From: Homalodisca vitripennis
Taxonomy: Eukaryota; Arthropoda; Insecta; Hemiptera; Cicadellidae
Direction: 5' to 3'
NCBI RefSeq assembly: GCF_021130785.1
Contig: NW_025778018.1
Coordinates: 27,327-91,326, forward strand
DNA length: 64,000 bases
The position numbers and the translations under genes were made by a program. Below are positions 7,365 to 16,868 of the stretch, in pieces. The stretch's first letter is position 1; each line of letters begins with the position of its first letter. The notes under the pieces were generated by a model. It was not told the origin of the DNA. It saw only the letters and a list, made by a program, of their open reading frames with translations, and made no database searches.

Positions 7365-7655
7365 AAATAGAACAATCTGAAAACATTTGACCAGAAATTG
7401 TGCTGATTTGTGTCAAAAATCACTACTTCTCAAAATTTAATTTTACAAATTTTTGCTCTTTAAATAGAACAATCTGAAAACATTTGACCAGAAATTGTGC
7501 TGATTTGTGTCAAAAATCACTACTTCTCAAAATTTAATTTTACAAATTTTTGCTCTTTAAATAGAACAATCTGAAAACATTTGACCAGAAATTGTGCTGA
7601 TTTGTGTCAAAAATCACTACTTCTCAAAATTTAATTTTACAAATTTTTGCTCTTT
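7365..7655 (+). repeat. Three exact tandem 97-bp repeats upstream of PolB
   Basis: Units start at 7365, 7462 and 7559 with AAATAGAACAATC. Each ends in a TTTTGCTCTTTAAAT box. In the third unit that box is followed by the PolB start codon region (TTTAAATATGG). The array therefore multiplies the start-proximal promoter motif three times. The near-identity of the copies points to recent or homogenised duplication. Confidence 0.9.
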
Positions 7656-7659
7656 AAAT

Positions 7660-10600
7660 ATGGAGCGGAAAAAGATAGAGTGCCCATACTGCAAAAAAGA
7701 CATTTTTGAACATCACTATACTCGTCATTACAATTCGAAAAATCATTTGAAGAACAAAGAAATTTATAATAAAGAACTAAATTATTTGAGGACTTGGGCT
7801 AAAGAAAATCAAATTGCCGATCACCAAAACATGTATAATATAGAAAAATTGCGTGAATTAAAGAAAAGCTTTAAGGAAGATAAAAAAGATCTCAATCTAT
7901 TTAATGATGAAAAAATTCAATCAATCGCTGAAAAATTGTCCTTAGAAACAAACGATAAAACTAAGTCTGAAATGATCGAAGAAATTGACAAAACTCTTAA
8001 CGAAAAACCTAAAAATATCATTGATGTAGAAGTTTTATCCTCAATACACGGTCTTTTCAAGCAATACATTTTAACGAATTTAAACGATAAGTTCATGTCA
8101 ATTTACAAATATCTATCAATTATGAGGCCAGAGATTAAAAGTTTAATCGAAAAATTTCAAGAAACCGTTAAAAATATGAAAGGTTATTTATCTTTAGAAT
8201 GCGAATACGAACGAACTTTAGTGAACGGTGAACCACAAACTTGTCCTATGTATTTTACTATAAAAGCGGATGAAATCTTTCGATGTGAACGACTTTATTA
8301 CTAAGCAATTTAATAAATTAACACATCGAGAACAAACGAATAATCCAAATAAAGGTTCCGGATGGACATTAAAACGCTGCAAACAACTAGTTTTGAGCCT
8401 TAATAAACATGAATTTATGAACGCAGGATCATATATCGATTTACCAAAGGAAATCAAAGATAAAAAAGCTTGTGTAAATATCAAAAATAAAGATGATTAT
8501 TGCTTTATTTACTCTATCCGATGCGCTATTGAAAAACCCGAGACTCATGTTGACAGAGCAAAACAATACGAAAAATTCGTGAACGATGAGATATTTTCTG
8601 GATTCGACTATCCTATGTCTTTAAAAGATATACAATTATTTGAAAAACGAAGCAGCAAAGCAAAGTACAAGTATCCGAAAATGTCTGTAAATGTCTATAC
8701 TTTTGATGAAAAACTACACATAGTACCGTTGCAAATTTCAGAAGTTTATGACGCCAAGTTAGAAGTTGATTTATTGTATGTTAAACAAGATGATAAATCC
8801 CATTATGTTTTGATAACAGATTTAAGTAGATTAGCGAGTTCACAGATATCAAAAAATGCTCACAAGACGTTCTTGTGTCGAAGATGTTTAAGCCATTTCT
8901 ACAAATATAGTGCTTTATCAGATCATTTAGAAATTTGTAAGCAACATGAAGTTTGCAAGCCAATTATGCCGTTTCCGGGTCAAACAACTAAATTTACCAA
9001 TTACCAAAAGAAATTTAGCCATCCGTACGTTATTTATATGGATTTTGAAAGCATATTAGAGAAGATTCCCACATGCAAAAACAATCCGCAAAAATCGACT
9101 ACAACCAAGATTCAGAAGCATATTCCTTATGGTTTTACTCTATATTTAGTGTCTAATGTGACCAATCGTATGTACAAGCCGATATGTTATCGAGCAAAAA
9201 ATGAAGAAGAGTTGCCGAACGTTCCTGCAAAATTGTTTGAAGAACTCAATAAATTATCGAAGTACATAGCTAAAAAATATAATTCAAAGAACATGAAGCC
9301 CATGAAATTGACTGACGAAGAAGAAATTTCGTATCGAAATTCAAATCTTTGCCACATTTGTGAAGAAATATCGTATCAAGACACTGAAAAAACTTTAGGG
9401 TTTTTACCAGATAATTGGAGTTCTGCTTATGATGCATTCAAAAAATGCAGAGATCACTGTCATTTGACTGGAAAATTTCGAGGTGCAGCTCATAGAATTT
9501 GTAATCTGAATTTGAAATTTCCTCAGAATATTCCCGTTTTCTGTCACAATATGTCTAATTACGATACGCATTTGTACATAAAAGAATTGGCAAAACAATA
9601 CGGTAATGTTGATTTGATTGCAAACACCGATGAACGATATATAAATTACTCTGTAAATTCTGGATATGGCTATGAATTCGAAGGTGATAAGCCAAGAAAA
9701 TTCATCAAGTTTTCGTTTGTAGACACGTTCAGATTCATGGCCTCGTCTATAGAAAAGTTAGCTAAAAATCTAAAGAGAGAAGACTTCAAACATACAAATC
9801 ATTTTATACAAGATGGACTGAATGAGATAATAGAAAGACAGCCAAATGACGAAGAAGAAATCTTTAAAATTCTATCTGGAAAAGGCATATTTCCCTATGA
9901 ATTTATCGACAGTATTGAAAAACTTGATTACACAGAAGAATTGAGAATTCAAGATTTCTATTCACTTTTGACAGACGAGAGCATATCTGAGAAAGATTTT
10001 CAACACTACTTAAATGTTTGGAACAAATTAAAACAGAAAAATCTAGGAAATTACTCTGATCTCTATAACATTCAAGATGTTCTATTGCTCGCTGATATCT
10101 TTGAAAATTTTAGGAATATTTGTTTGAATTGCTATAAGCTTGATCCAGCACACTATCTAACAGCTCCCAGTCTTGCATGGGATGCTATGTTAAAATTAAC
10201 GAAAATTGAGCTTCAGCTAATTAACGATTATAACATGTATTTAATGATTGAAAAAGGTATTCGCGGAGGCATTTCTCAATGTATTAAACGATATGTTAAA
10301 GCAAATAACAAATATTTGAAAGATTTCGATAAGACAAAACCAGAAAGCTATCTGTTGTACGTCGATGCAAACAACCTTTATGGGTATGGGCTTATGCAAA
10401 AACTGCCGTATAGTGATATCAAGTGGATGGATCCAAAAACTTACACAACTGAAGAATGGAAAGAAACAATTTTGGAACTCACTGGCGACGAAGATTATGG
10501 CTATATTCTCGAAGTTGATCTTGGATATCCAACGAATTTACACGAACATCACAAGGATTTACCTCTTGCTCCAGAACATTTTAAAAACAAACTTTGCACA

Positions 10601-11599
10601 ACTCTACTGGATAAAACTGAATACGTTGTTCATTCGAGAAATTTGAAGTTCTATTTGGAACAAGGTATGATTTTGAAACATGTGAATAGAGTTATTGCAT
10701 TCGATCAGAAGCCTTTTATGAAAGAATACATTGATTTTAACACAAACATGAGAACCAAAGCTACAAGCGACTTTGAAAAGGACTTTTATAAGCTGATGAA
10801 CAACTCAGTTTTTGGAAAATCTATGGAAAATGTGAGAAACAGATGTGATATTAAGCTTGGAAATGAAGAATTTTCAATGAAACAAGCTAAGAAAACAAAT
10901 TTCAAATGCTTTAACATCTTTGACGACAACTGTATAGCGAGTCACATGTACAAACAAAAGGTAAAATATAACAAACCGATTTACATAGGATTTTCAGTTC
11001 TCGACCTCTCAAAATTGCTAATGTACGAGTTTTATTACAACAAATTAAAGAAGTTTGATCCAGATTTGAATCTGTGTTACATGGATACAGACAGTTATTT
11101 TCTAGAATTGAAACGAGATCCTTTTAAAATTATTAAAGAAAATATAGATGACTTTGATACAAGTGATTATCCAAAAGATCATGAATGTTTCACTACTAAA
11201 AATAAGAAGGTAATAGGGAAATTCAAAGATGAGTTAAATAGCGAAGTTTTAGAAGAATTTTGTGGTTTAAGGTCTAAGATGTACTCGTACAAATATCTAG
11301 ATAAAAACCCAGTTAGGTGTAAAGGAATTAAGAGAAGCGTTGTAAATAAAACAATAAATATCGAAAACTTGAAGAGATGTTTGTTCGAAGATAAAGAAGA
11401 ATTTAGGGAGATGACAGTCATCAAAAGTTATAAACATGAGTTGTACACTGTTACCATAAACAAGCTGGCACTGAACGCTAAAGATGATAAGAGAATTGTC
11501 CTAGAAAATAAGATCGATACAGTACCGTATGGATATAAAGGCGAAGCAAAATCTGATATATTAGACGAATTAAATAAACTTGGAAACTTTGAAAATTGA
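7660..11599 (+). CDS. polB: Protein-primed family B DNA polymerase with N-terminal zinc finger (frameshift near 8280)
   Basis: Two overlapping frames (7660-8304 and 8270-11599) together make one PolB of about 1300 residues. The first carries a C2H2-like finger, CPYCKKDIFEHHYTRHYNSKNH. The second contains exonuclease motif I YMDFES, polymerase motif A YVDANNLYGYG, motif B KLMNNSVFGKS and motif C YMDTDS, in the order of protein-primed B polymerases that replicate linear genomes with bound terminal protein. A one-base shift in the overlap is inferred, because the element 2 homologue is continuous there. The large frame is otherwise uninterrupted. The start is ATG 7660 after three 97-bp repeats. 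Confidence 0.9.
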
Positions 11600-11664
11600 G
11601 AAATAACCGGAAGTTTTTACGAATATGAATTGAAAAAGTCAAAGCTGTAATTTTTTCTATATAA

Positions 11665-12036
11665 ATGGAGGCCCAAAAGAAATGTATAAAGTGTCAAGAA
11701 TTTAAAGATTTGTCGAAGTTTTTTCAAGATAAGACTAGAAAAGATGGATTATGCTATTATTGTAAGGATTGTAATAAGAAATATAGAAAAGAATTATATG
11801 ATAAAATGGAAAAATTAACTTTAGAAGAGAAAGAGTGCACACGGTGTAAAAAGGTTAAGAATATTTCAGAATTTTATAATCTCCATTATAGTAAAGACAA
11901 CAAACAAGCATATTGTAAAGATTGTGCTAAACAAATCTTTGCTAGACCAGTTCTTTGCGTATGCGGAAGAGAAATTCAACATTTCTATAGTCTTAAAAGA
12001 CATTTACAAACAAACTATCATAATTCGAATGTTTAA
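11665..12036 (+). CDS. Cys-rich zinc-binding protein (HNH/endonuclease VII-like zinc modules)
   Basis: This 123-aa protein has two repeats of the pattern K-x-C-x2-C...F...C-K-x-C: CIKCQEF...YYCKDC and CTRCKKV...AYCKDC. A C-terminal CVCG...SLKRHL...H finger follows. The repeats resemble the zinc-binding part of phage recombination endonuclease VII/HNH proteins, but I do not see a convincing catalytic His-Asn-His set. It may process replication intermediates or simply bind DNA. The start is ATG 11665 in a perfect TATAAATGG context. Its 3' end overlaps the convergent BRO gene by 44 bp. Confidence 0.6.
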   Translation: MEAQKKCIKCQEFKDLSKFFQDKTRKDGLCYYCKDCNKKYRKELYDKMEKLTLEEKECTRCKKVKNISEFYNLHYSKDNKQAYCKDCAKQIFARPVLCVCGREIQHFYSLKRHLQTNYHNSNV

Positions 12037-12829
12037 CATTTTCATCGTGTAATTTAGATATTCTATAAATCAGTCGAGATTCTGCCATATTTGTAGTAAA
12101 ATGATTTCCGTTGTATAAAATATTCAAAGATTCTTTCATTTGGTTGTAGAGATTTATACTATTTGGATCTCCATGTCTTAATAAAATTTCCATTTCTGGG
12201 TAATCAATTTCAAGTTCTTTCAATCTTTTCGGTATTTCTCTCTTTTGAGCTCTGATAACGTAATAAGGCCATTCCCACATGTGATTCTTCTTAATTAACA
12301 CAAAAACATGGTGTTTTTTCTTATCAAAATCTTTACAAACAAGATCTGGTTTCATTAAGTCAATTTTTACACTTTGTTTTGCAATTATTTCCGTTTTGAT
12401 TTCATCTTTAATTTGCAAGTGCTTAACTTTGTCCTCTAAATATTTAATCTTGTTTTCAAGTTTGTACACACCAAATTTACGAATGCTTGGTAAAACATCT
12501 CTCGTAACCCATTGTTGAAAGCTTTTTGCTTCTATTTTATGAGATCTTAAAATTAACGAATAAAGTCCTGATTCATTAATGAAAATAGTATCTTTGTGAA
12601 TATTTGCGAGGTGGCCCTCGAGGGCTACCTTATCTTTTAGATAAAAGTATTGAGATTTGTCACCTTCATCGACATTATTTCTAATCGCTTTTTCTGTATT
12701 GTTATATTCCAATATTTCTGCAACATCTTTAGCCTTAAACCAAAATTCATTATTTTCGTCAACAATTGTTAAAATTTCTTTATTATTGAATTTTAGTTGA
12801 TTATTTCTTAGATCTATGACTGACTCCAT
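11993..12829 (-). CDS. bro: BRO family protein (Bro-N domain)
   Basis: The first 120 residues show a Bro-N domain: FWFKAKDVAEILEY, a KAIRNNV segment, INESGLYSLILRS, and the closing FQQWVTRDVLPSIRKFGVY. Next come a coiled-coil linker (about residues 125-150) and a C-terminal domain with HHVFVLIKKN, RHGDPNSINLY and NHFTTNMAESRLIY. This is the layout of baculovirus and entomopoxvirus BRO proteins, which bind DNA and nucleosomes and occur in insect dsDNA viruses. The frame is fully open. The start is ATG 12829 in CTAAATGG on its strand. It is the clearest link to insect large DNA viruses. Confidence 0.9.
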   Translation of the reverse strand: MESVIDLRNNQLKFNNKEILTIVDENNEFWFKAKDVAEILEYNNTEKAIRNNVDEGDKSQYFYLKDKVALEGHLANIHKDTIFINESGLYSLILRSHKIEAKSFQQWVTRDVLPSIRKFGVYKLENKIKYLEDKVKHLQIKDEIKTEIIAKQSVKIDLMKPDLVCKDFDKKKHHVFVLIKKNHMWEWPYYVIRAQKREIPKRLKELEIDYPEMEILLRHGDPNSINLYNQMKESLNILYNGNHFTTNMAESRLIYRISKLHDENVKHSNYDSLFVNVF

Positions 12830-12967
12830 TTAGATAGAAAAAAAATTTAACAAGCAATTATTATTTTGAGTCAGGTCGAAAATAGTGTCTGGATGTAATT
12901 TTTGTAAGAGTCGCGATTCGATACCCTTGAAAGTTTAAAGGTAGTCTATTCAATAGACCCCCTTGAT

Positions 12968-13708
12968 TCATGTCCGTTGCTTCGACAATCTTAAATAAAT
13001 TGTTGTTTTACTCTCATTATTTAATAAATTTCCCTCAGAGTCTTGTATAGTTAGAACGATTTTTTGAATTCTTTTAATATTTTTTCTAATTGGAATATAA
13101 TCGATTTCATTCGGTTTTTCACTGATTTTTGATCCATAAGCAACATTTGGGAAAAAAGTGTACAAAATTTCAGATTCTTTGTGTAAATGTTCGGTATGAT
13201 TTTCAAAACTAGGTTCAACGAGATTGCAGTGCACTTCAATTACATCGAACGGTCTAAATTTTGGCGTTTTATTTCCTAAATATACCTGATTTGGCTCAAT
13301 AGTTTCTTGAACAAACCCTAACAATTCTACAATAATTGCTGAAAACATTATTCTTACTGGTGATTTTATTTGAACTTTATTAGAGAGATAATTTTTTTGC
13401 ATTTCAAACTTGTTTTCGTCAAAGTTTAAAGATTTATCTGATTGTTTGAATGTTTTCAGATAATTTTTAAGGGAATTTTTTATTTGATCGAAAGTATAAT
13501 ATCCTTTGTTTAAACCATAATATTTTGTTATGTTCTTCTCACTAAATCCTATACAATAAGGAGAACTTTCACTAATATTTATTACAAAATTGTCAGAATA
13601 AAAACCGCTTAAACCGATAAAATAATTTCATTCTTCCTCTAAGTGTATAGGATGTTCCAAGTTTAAAACTAATTTAGAGCTTTCTGAAGTCAACTTGAAC
13701 AGCTTCAT
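12968..13708 (-). pseudogene. Minor capsid (penton-like, single jelly-roll) gene with one premature stop
   Basis: Reading from ATG 13708 gives 246 codons in a single frame, interrupted once by TGA at about codon 27. The homologue at 49272-49964 has Trp at the corresponding place before the M/I-G-L block, so a Trp-to-stop change is likely. Later shared features are the GYYTFDQIKN block (GAYEIEDIKN in element 2), VLYTFFP/EFYSAVAPG-type strands, and an IP..K..I....TIQDSEGNL / TLEDQEGNLV C-terminal motif. In Polintons this protein fills the capsid vertices. The gene is divergent from the packaging ATPase, with 40 bp between starts. Confidence 0.75.
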
Positions 13709-13748
13709 TTTCGCAAGCGTTGCTTCAAGATGAAAATCTTCTATTTAA

Positions 13749-14411
13749 ATGGAGAAATTTTTAAAGCAAAAAGATCAGATAAAACTTCAAACGTTTGAAG
13801 AAAATAAGAAAGATCAACCAATCAGATTGTTAATTGTTGGTTCAAGTGGATGTGGAAAAACAACTTTATTATTGAATTTCATCTACAATAGGTTGATTCC
13901 TTATTCCAATTTGTACGTCTTTAGTAAATCTTTAGAACAAGACGCCTATAAAAAATTACAAGAAAGATTTGAAAATATTGAGAAAAACTTAAACAAAAAA
14001 ATATCACATTTTTATAATGCTTCTGAGGACATAGTTCCGTTAAGCGAATGTAAACCCAATTCGTTAATCGTTTTTGATGATTGTATTTTGGAAAATCAGG
14101 ACGTTATTAAGGAATATTTCGTAATGTCTCGTCACAAAAATATCTCTTGTATCTATCTTTCTCAATGCTTTTCAAAGGTTGATAAACAAGTTATTAGAAA
14201 TAATTTGAATATGTTGTGTGTTTTTAAGCAAGACGATCACTATTCGAGAAAGATTTACAACAATTATGTGGGATCTGATATGAGTTTTAACCACTTTAAT
14301 GAATTGTGTGATAAAATTTGGAAGGAAGACTACGGATTTTTAACAATTAATCTAACTTTGAAGCCTAAAAATGGTAAATATTTGAATAAATTTTCCAATA
14401 TAAACGTGTGA
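13749..14411 (+). CDS. FtsK/HerA-type DNA-packaging ATPase
   Basis: A 220-aa protein with Walker A GSSGCGKT at residues 31-38 and Walker B LIVFDD at 106-111. MSRHKNISCIYLSQ follows, a sensor-like segment, and then VIRNNLNMLCVFKQDD. The element 2 homologue (53089-53796) has the same blocks. In adintoviruses and Polintons this enzyme pumps the linear genome into the capsid. The start is ATG 13749 in TATTTAAATGG. The frame is intact. Confidence 0.85.
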   Translation: MEKFLKQKDQIKLQTFEENKKDQPIRLLIVGSSGCGKTTLLLNFIYNRLIPYSNLYVFSKSLEQDAYKKLQERFENIEKNLNKKISHFYNASEDIVPLSECKPNSLIVFDDCILENQDVIKEYFVMSRHKNISCIYLSQCFSKVDKQVIRNNLNMLCVFKQDDHYSRKIYNNYVGSDMSFNHFNELCDKIWKEDYGFLTINLTLKPKNGKYLNKFSNINV

Positions 14412-14419
14412 TAATCTAG

Positions 14420-14685
14420 TTGTTTTCATGTTTTTACGTTCACGTTCCACGTTCACGTTCATGTTTCACGTTCATGTTTCACGTTCATGTTTCGTGTTCT
14501 CGTTTCGTGTTCTCGTTTTGTGTTCACGTTCCACGTTCACGTTCATGTTTCACGTTCGTGTTTACGTTTCACGTTCATGTTTTACGTTTCGTGTTCACGT
14601 TTTACGTTCGTGTTTCACGTTCCGTGTTCACGTTTCGTGTTCACGTTTCCACGTTCCACGTTTACGTTTCAAAATTTTCCTAAAT
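14420..14685 (+). repeat. TTCACGTTC/TTCATGTTTC-type degenerate minisatellite
   Basis: About 265 bp are built from short interleaved words such as TTCACG, TTCATG, TTTCGTG and TTCCACG on the plus strand. The open frames here in all three plus phases are products of the repeat and are not genes. The array ends right at the start motif of the next gene (AAATAAATGG), so it occupies the promoter-proximal position. Confidence 0.85.
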
Positions 14686-14687
14686 AA

Positions 14688-15995
14688 ATGGCGAACGTAA
14701 CTTCAGAAGAAGCAAAAAAACTTGATCAAATAGAAAAGAAATTAATCAAAGAATTTAAAGAACAGATTCGAATTGATGAAAAAGAACAAGAATTTATTCA
14801 AAAAATTAATCAACCTGTAACATCTGCAATAAAAAATGTTGAGGGCAAAATTGAAAATGTTTTAAGCGATAATCAAAATTTGATGAATTTGGTTCCAGTT
14901 GTACGACAATTTGCTGATATTTCGATACCAGAATCTGAGTTTGAATTGCCAAAATTACCATCTTCAACACCATTTAGACCTCGAATCATTGAAGACTCTA
15001 CCATAGTTGAACCAATAAGTCCTGGAACAACGGATATAATAATTGGTGAAATTGGTAAAAAATTTCTTCCTAGAGCAAAGGATGATAAATTTGGTTTGTA
15101 TTGGGACAGAAAAAAGAAAAGTTTTATGATTGGAAATTTGCCCGTGAATTTTGAGCATAATGATATCATTATTAATGAAAAAACATATAAAGGAACTCAA
15201 GGTTTATGGAGATTATTAACAGGCACTGATGTTCCAAAAGACGGTTTATATTCTGAAGAAGACTTGAAAAAGTATACAGAAATTTTATGGAAATCTGATT
15301 CAATTTACAAAAATAATGATCCATCAACTAAGAAACCAAAGTCAAGTAAAGGTAAAAAATATCTCAATTTGATTAAACCAATTTGGGAAAAACGAATCGA
15401 AGGATCAGGTGTAAGAAAATACAGTGATAATAAGATTGAGTACAGATATATCGACGATTTGACAAAACTCGATGGAATTATAAATTATATTTATGCTCAA
15501 GAAAAGGCTGGAAACAACAATTTTTTGAACGAAAAGAAAGCGATTAAAGATTTTATTTCGAACAAACTTGATGAAATGATTGAAAAACCTGATGGAATTA
15601 AATATTTAAAACGAGTTTTGCCAGCAATAAGTTCATCTATGATTGAGGGTAGTGGACTTTTGAATGATTTTATCAACAATTTACCTTTTGAATTACACGT
15701 ACCAGGCTATGAATATCTGGGACCTGGCACAAAACTTGAAAAAAGATTGAAAAGAGGAGATCCTGGTATAAATAAATTAGATCAAGCTGCTATGGAACAC
15801 GATATTTTTTATGCAAAACATAGAGACACAAATTCCAGACATATAGCAGATAAAGTTTTGCAAGATAAGGCAATGGATAGATTTTTATCAAAAGATGCTA
15901 GTTTAGGTGAAAGATTTGTTGCGCTTCCAACAGCTGGAGCAATGTTTTTGAAGAGAAAACTAGGAATGGGAATCGAAGAGAACTTGAAATTTTAA
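14688..15995 (+). CDS. Virion protein: coiled coil + DUF8207-like domain + parvovirus-type PLA2
   Basis: A 435-aa fusion. Residues 1-45 are charged coiled coil. Residues about 135-205 hold FGLYWDRKKKSFMIGN, IIINEKTYKGTQGLW and the YSEEDL block, a domain of Polinton virion proteins that I associate with DUF8207. Residues about 320-420 are PLA2, with YLGPGT at 343-348 and catalytic H371-D372. Two IEGSG motifs at 237-241 and 319-323 fit the adenain consensus and would free the PLA2 part. In element 2 the same two parts are separate genes (51614-53026 and 50336-50905). The start is ATG 14688 in TAAATAAATGG. Confidence 0.8.
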   Translation: MANVTSEEAKKLDQIEKKLIKEFKEQIRIDEKEQEFIQKINQPVTSAIKNVEGKIENVLSDNQNLMNLVPVVRQFADISIPESEFELPKLPSSTPFRPRIIEDSTIVEPISPGTTDIIIGEIGKKFLPRAKDDKFGLYWDRKKKSFMIGNLPVNFEHNDIIINEKTYKGTQGLWRLLTGTDVPKDGLYSEEDLKKYTEILWKSDSIYKNNDPSTKKPKSSKGKKYLNLIKPIWEKRIEGSGVRKYSDNKIEYRYIDDLTKLDGIINYIYAQEKAGNNNFLNEKKAIKDFISNKLDEMIEKPDGIKYLKRVLPAISSSMIEGSGLLNDFINNLPFELHVPGYEYLGPGTKLEKRLKRGDPGINKLDQAAMEHDIFYAKHRDTNSRHIADKVLQDKAMDRFLSKDASLGERFVALPTAGAMFLKRKLGMGIEENLKF

Positions 15996-16003
15996 CTATA
16001 TAA

Positions 16004-16453
16004 ATGGAGGTGAACGTAAACTTCAGCAAAAATCAGAAAGAAAAAATAAAATCCGCTTTTAAGAAGAAAATACCCGTTAGTATTCAATTTAAAATAGATC
16101 AACTAAAAAATGGCGAAGATAAGATATTTTTAACAAATAGACAATACAATAAACTCGAAAAACATAAGAAAAACAATAAAGGAACCAGAATAGAATTTTC
16201 TTATAATCAGTTGAAAGAACTTAAAAATGGTGGACTTTTGAAAGATTTATTAGATTTTGGAGAAAATATTCCAGTTGTTAAAAATGTTGTTCCTTATGTT
16301 CGTAAAGCTGCTCCAATCGTTAAAAAAGATGTGATTCCTATTGTTCGAAACATTTTAAATTGGTTAGATAAAGAGTTGGAAGATGTTACAGGATCTGGAT
16401 TAGATGAAAAAACTTTGAATTACGTGAAATCAAACATTGAAAAAAAAATTTAA
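16004..16453 (+). CDS. Core/pX-pVI-like amphipathic protein, unit 2 copy
   Basis: Identical to the 550-1008 protein apart from its end. Here the A tract is 9 bases rather than 10, so the frame stops after ...NIEKKI instead of adding four residues. The start context is TATAAATGG. The protease frame overlaps its last codons in another phase. Confidence 0.65.
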   Translation: MEVNVNFSKNQKEKIKSAFKKKIPVSIQFKIDQLKNGEDKIFLTNRQYNKLEKHKKNNKGTRIEFSYNQLKELKNGGLLKDLLDFGENIPVVKNVVPYVRKAAPIVKKDVIPIVRNILNWLDKELEDVTGSGLDEKTLNYVKSNIEKKI

Positions 16454-16868
16454 ACCTTTAACATTCGGGGAATTGGAAGAAATCTGCAAAAATATTAAAC
16501 ATTTTAGAGGAATCTTCATGAGAGATACATTACCTGAAAAAGTTAAGAAATTCGAATGTGGAATTGTGAATTTAGACTCGATTATGGGAAGTGGAACACA
16601 TTGGATTTGCTATTATAAAAATGATAAGATTGCGTTTTATTTTGATTCGTATGGAAGAATTGAGGACAAACCACCTATAGAATTGATTAAATATTTGAAA
16701 AAATCAAGCGTTTACTACAATGATTCTCAGATTCAAGACTATAAAGATCCCCCAATTTGTGGTCATTTATGTGTTTTTGTGTTGAATGAACTGAGTGATG
16801 GTAAAGATTTTAAAGAAGTTGTTAACAAATTATTGCTTAATAAATATGGATTCACAAAATATTTTTGA
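16437..16868 (+). CDS. Adenain-type cysteine protease, unit 2 copy (start unresolved)
   Basis: The catalytic features are as in unit 1: GTHW, FYFDSYG and CGHLC. With 9 A's the protease phase is open back through the A tract into the upstream gene, giving about 12 more conserved residues (FKPLTFGELEE...) than are reachable from an ATG. The only candidate start in that extension is TTG, which is improbable in eukaryotes. The overlap of the two frames on an A9 tract makes ribosomal or transcriptional slippage the simplest way to express it. Its 3' end overlaps the fibre gene. Confidence 0.72.
   Translation: MKKKFKPLTFGELEEICKNIKHFRGIFMRDTLPEKVKKFECGIVNLDSIMGSGTHWICYYKNDKIAFYFDSYGRIEDKPPIELIKYLKKSSVYYNDSQIQDYKDPPICGHLCVFVLNELSDGKDFKEVVNKLLLNKYGFTKYF

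Noticed and set aside
8781..11424. Minus-strand frames of 60-81 codons inside PolB
   Set aside because: Shadows of the PolB coding frame.
14420..14700. Three overlapping long plus-strand frames rich in Phe, Val, His, Arg and Ser
   Set aside because: All three phases are open because the DNA is a short degenerate tandem repeat; composition is purely repetitive.
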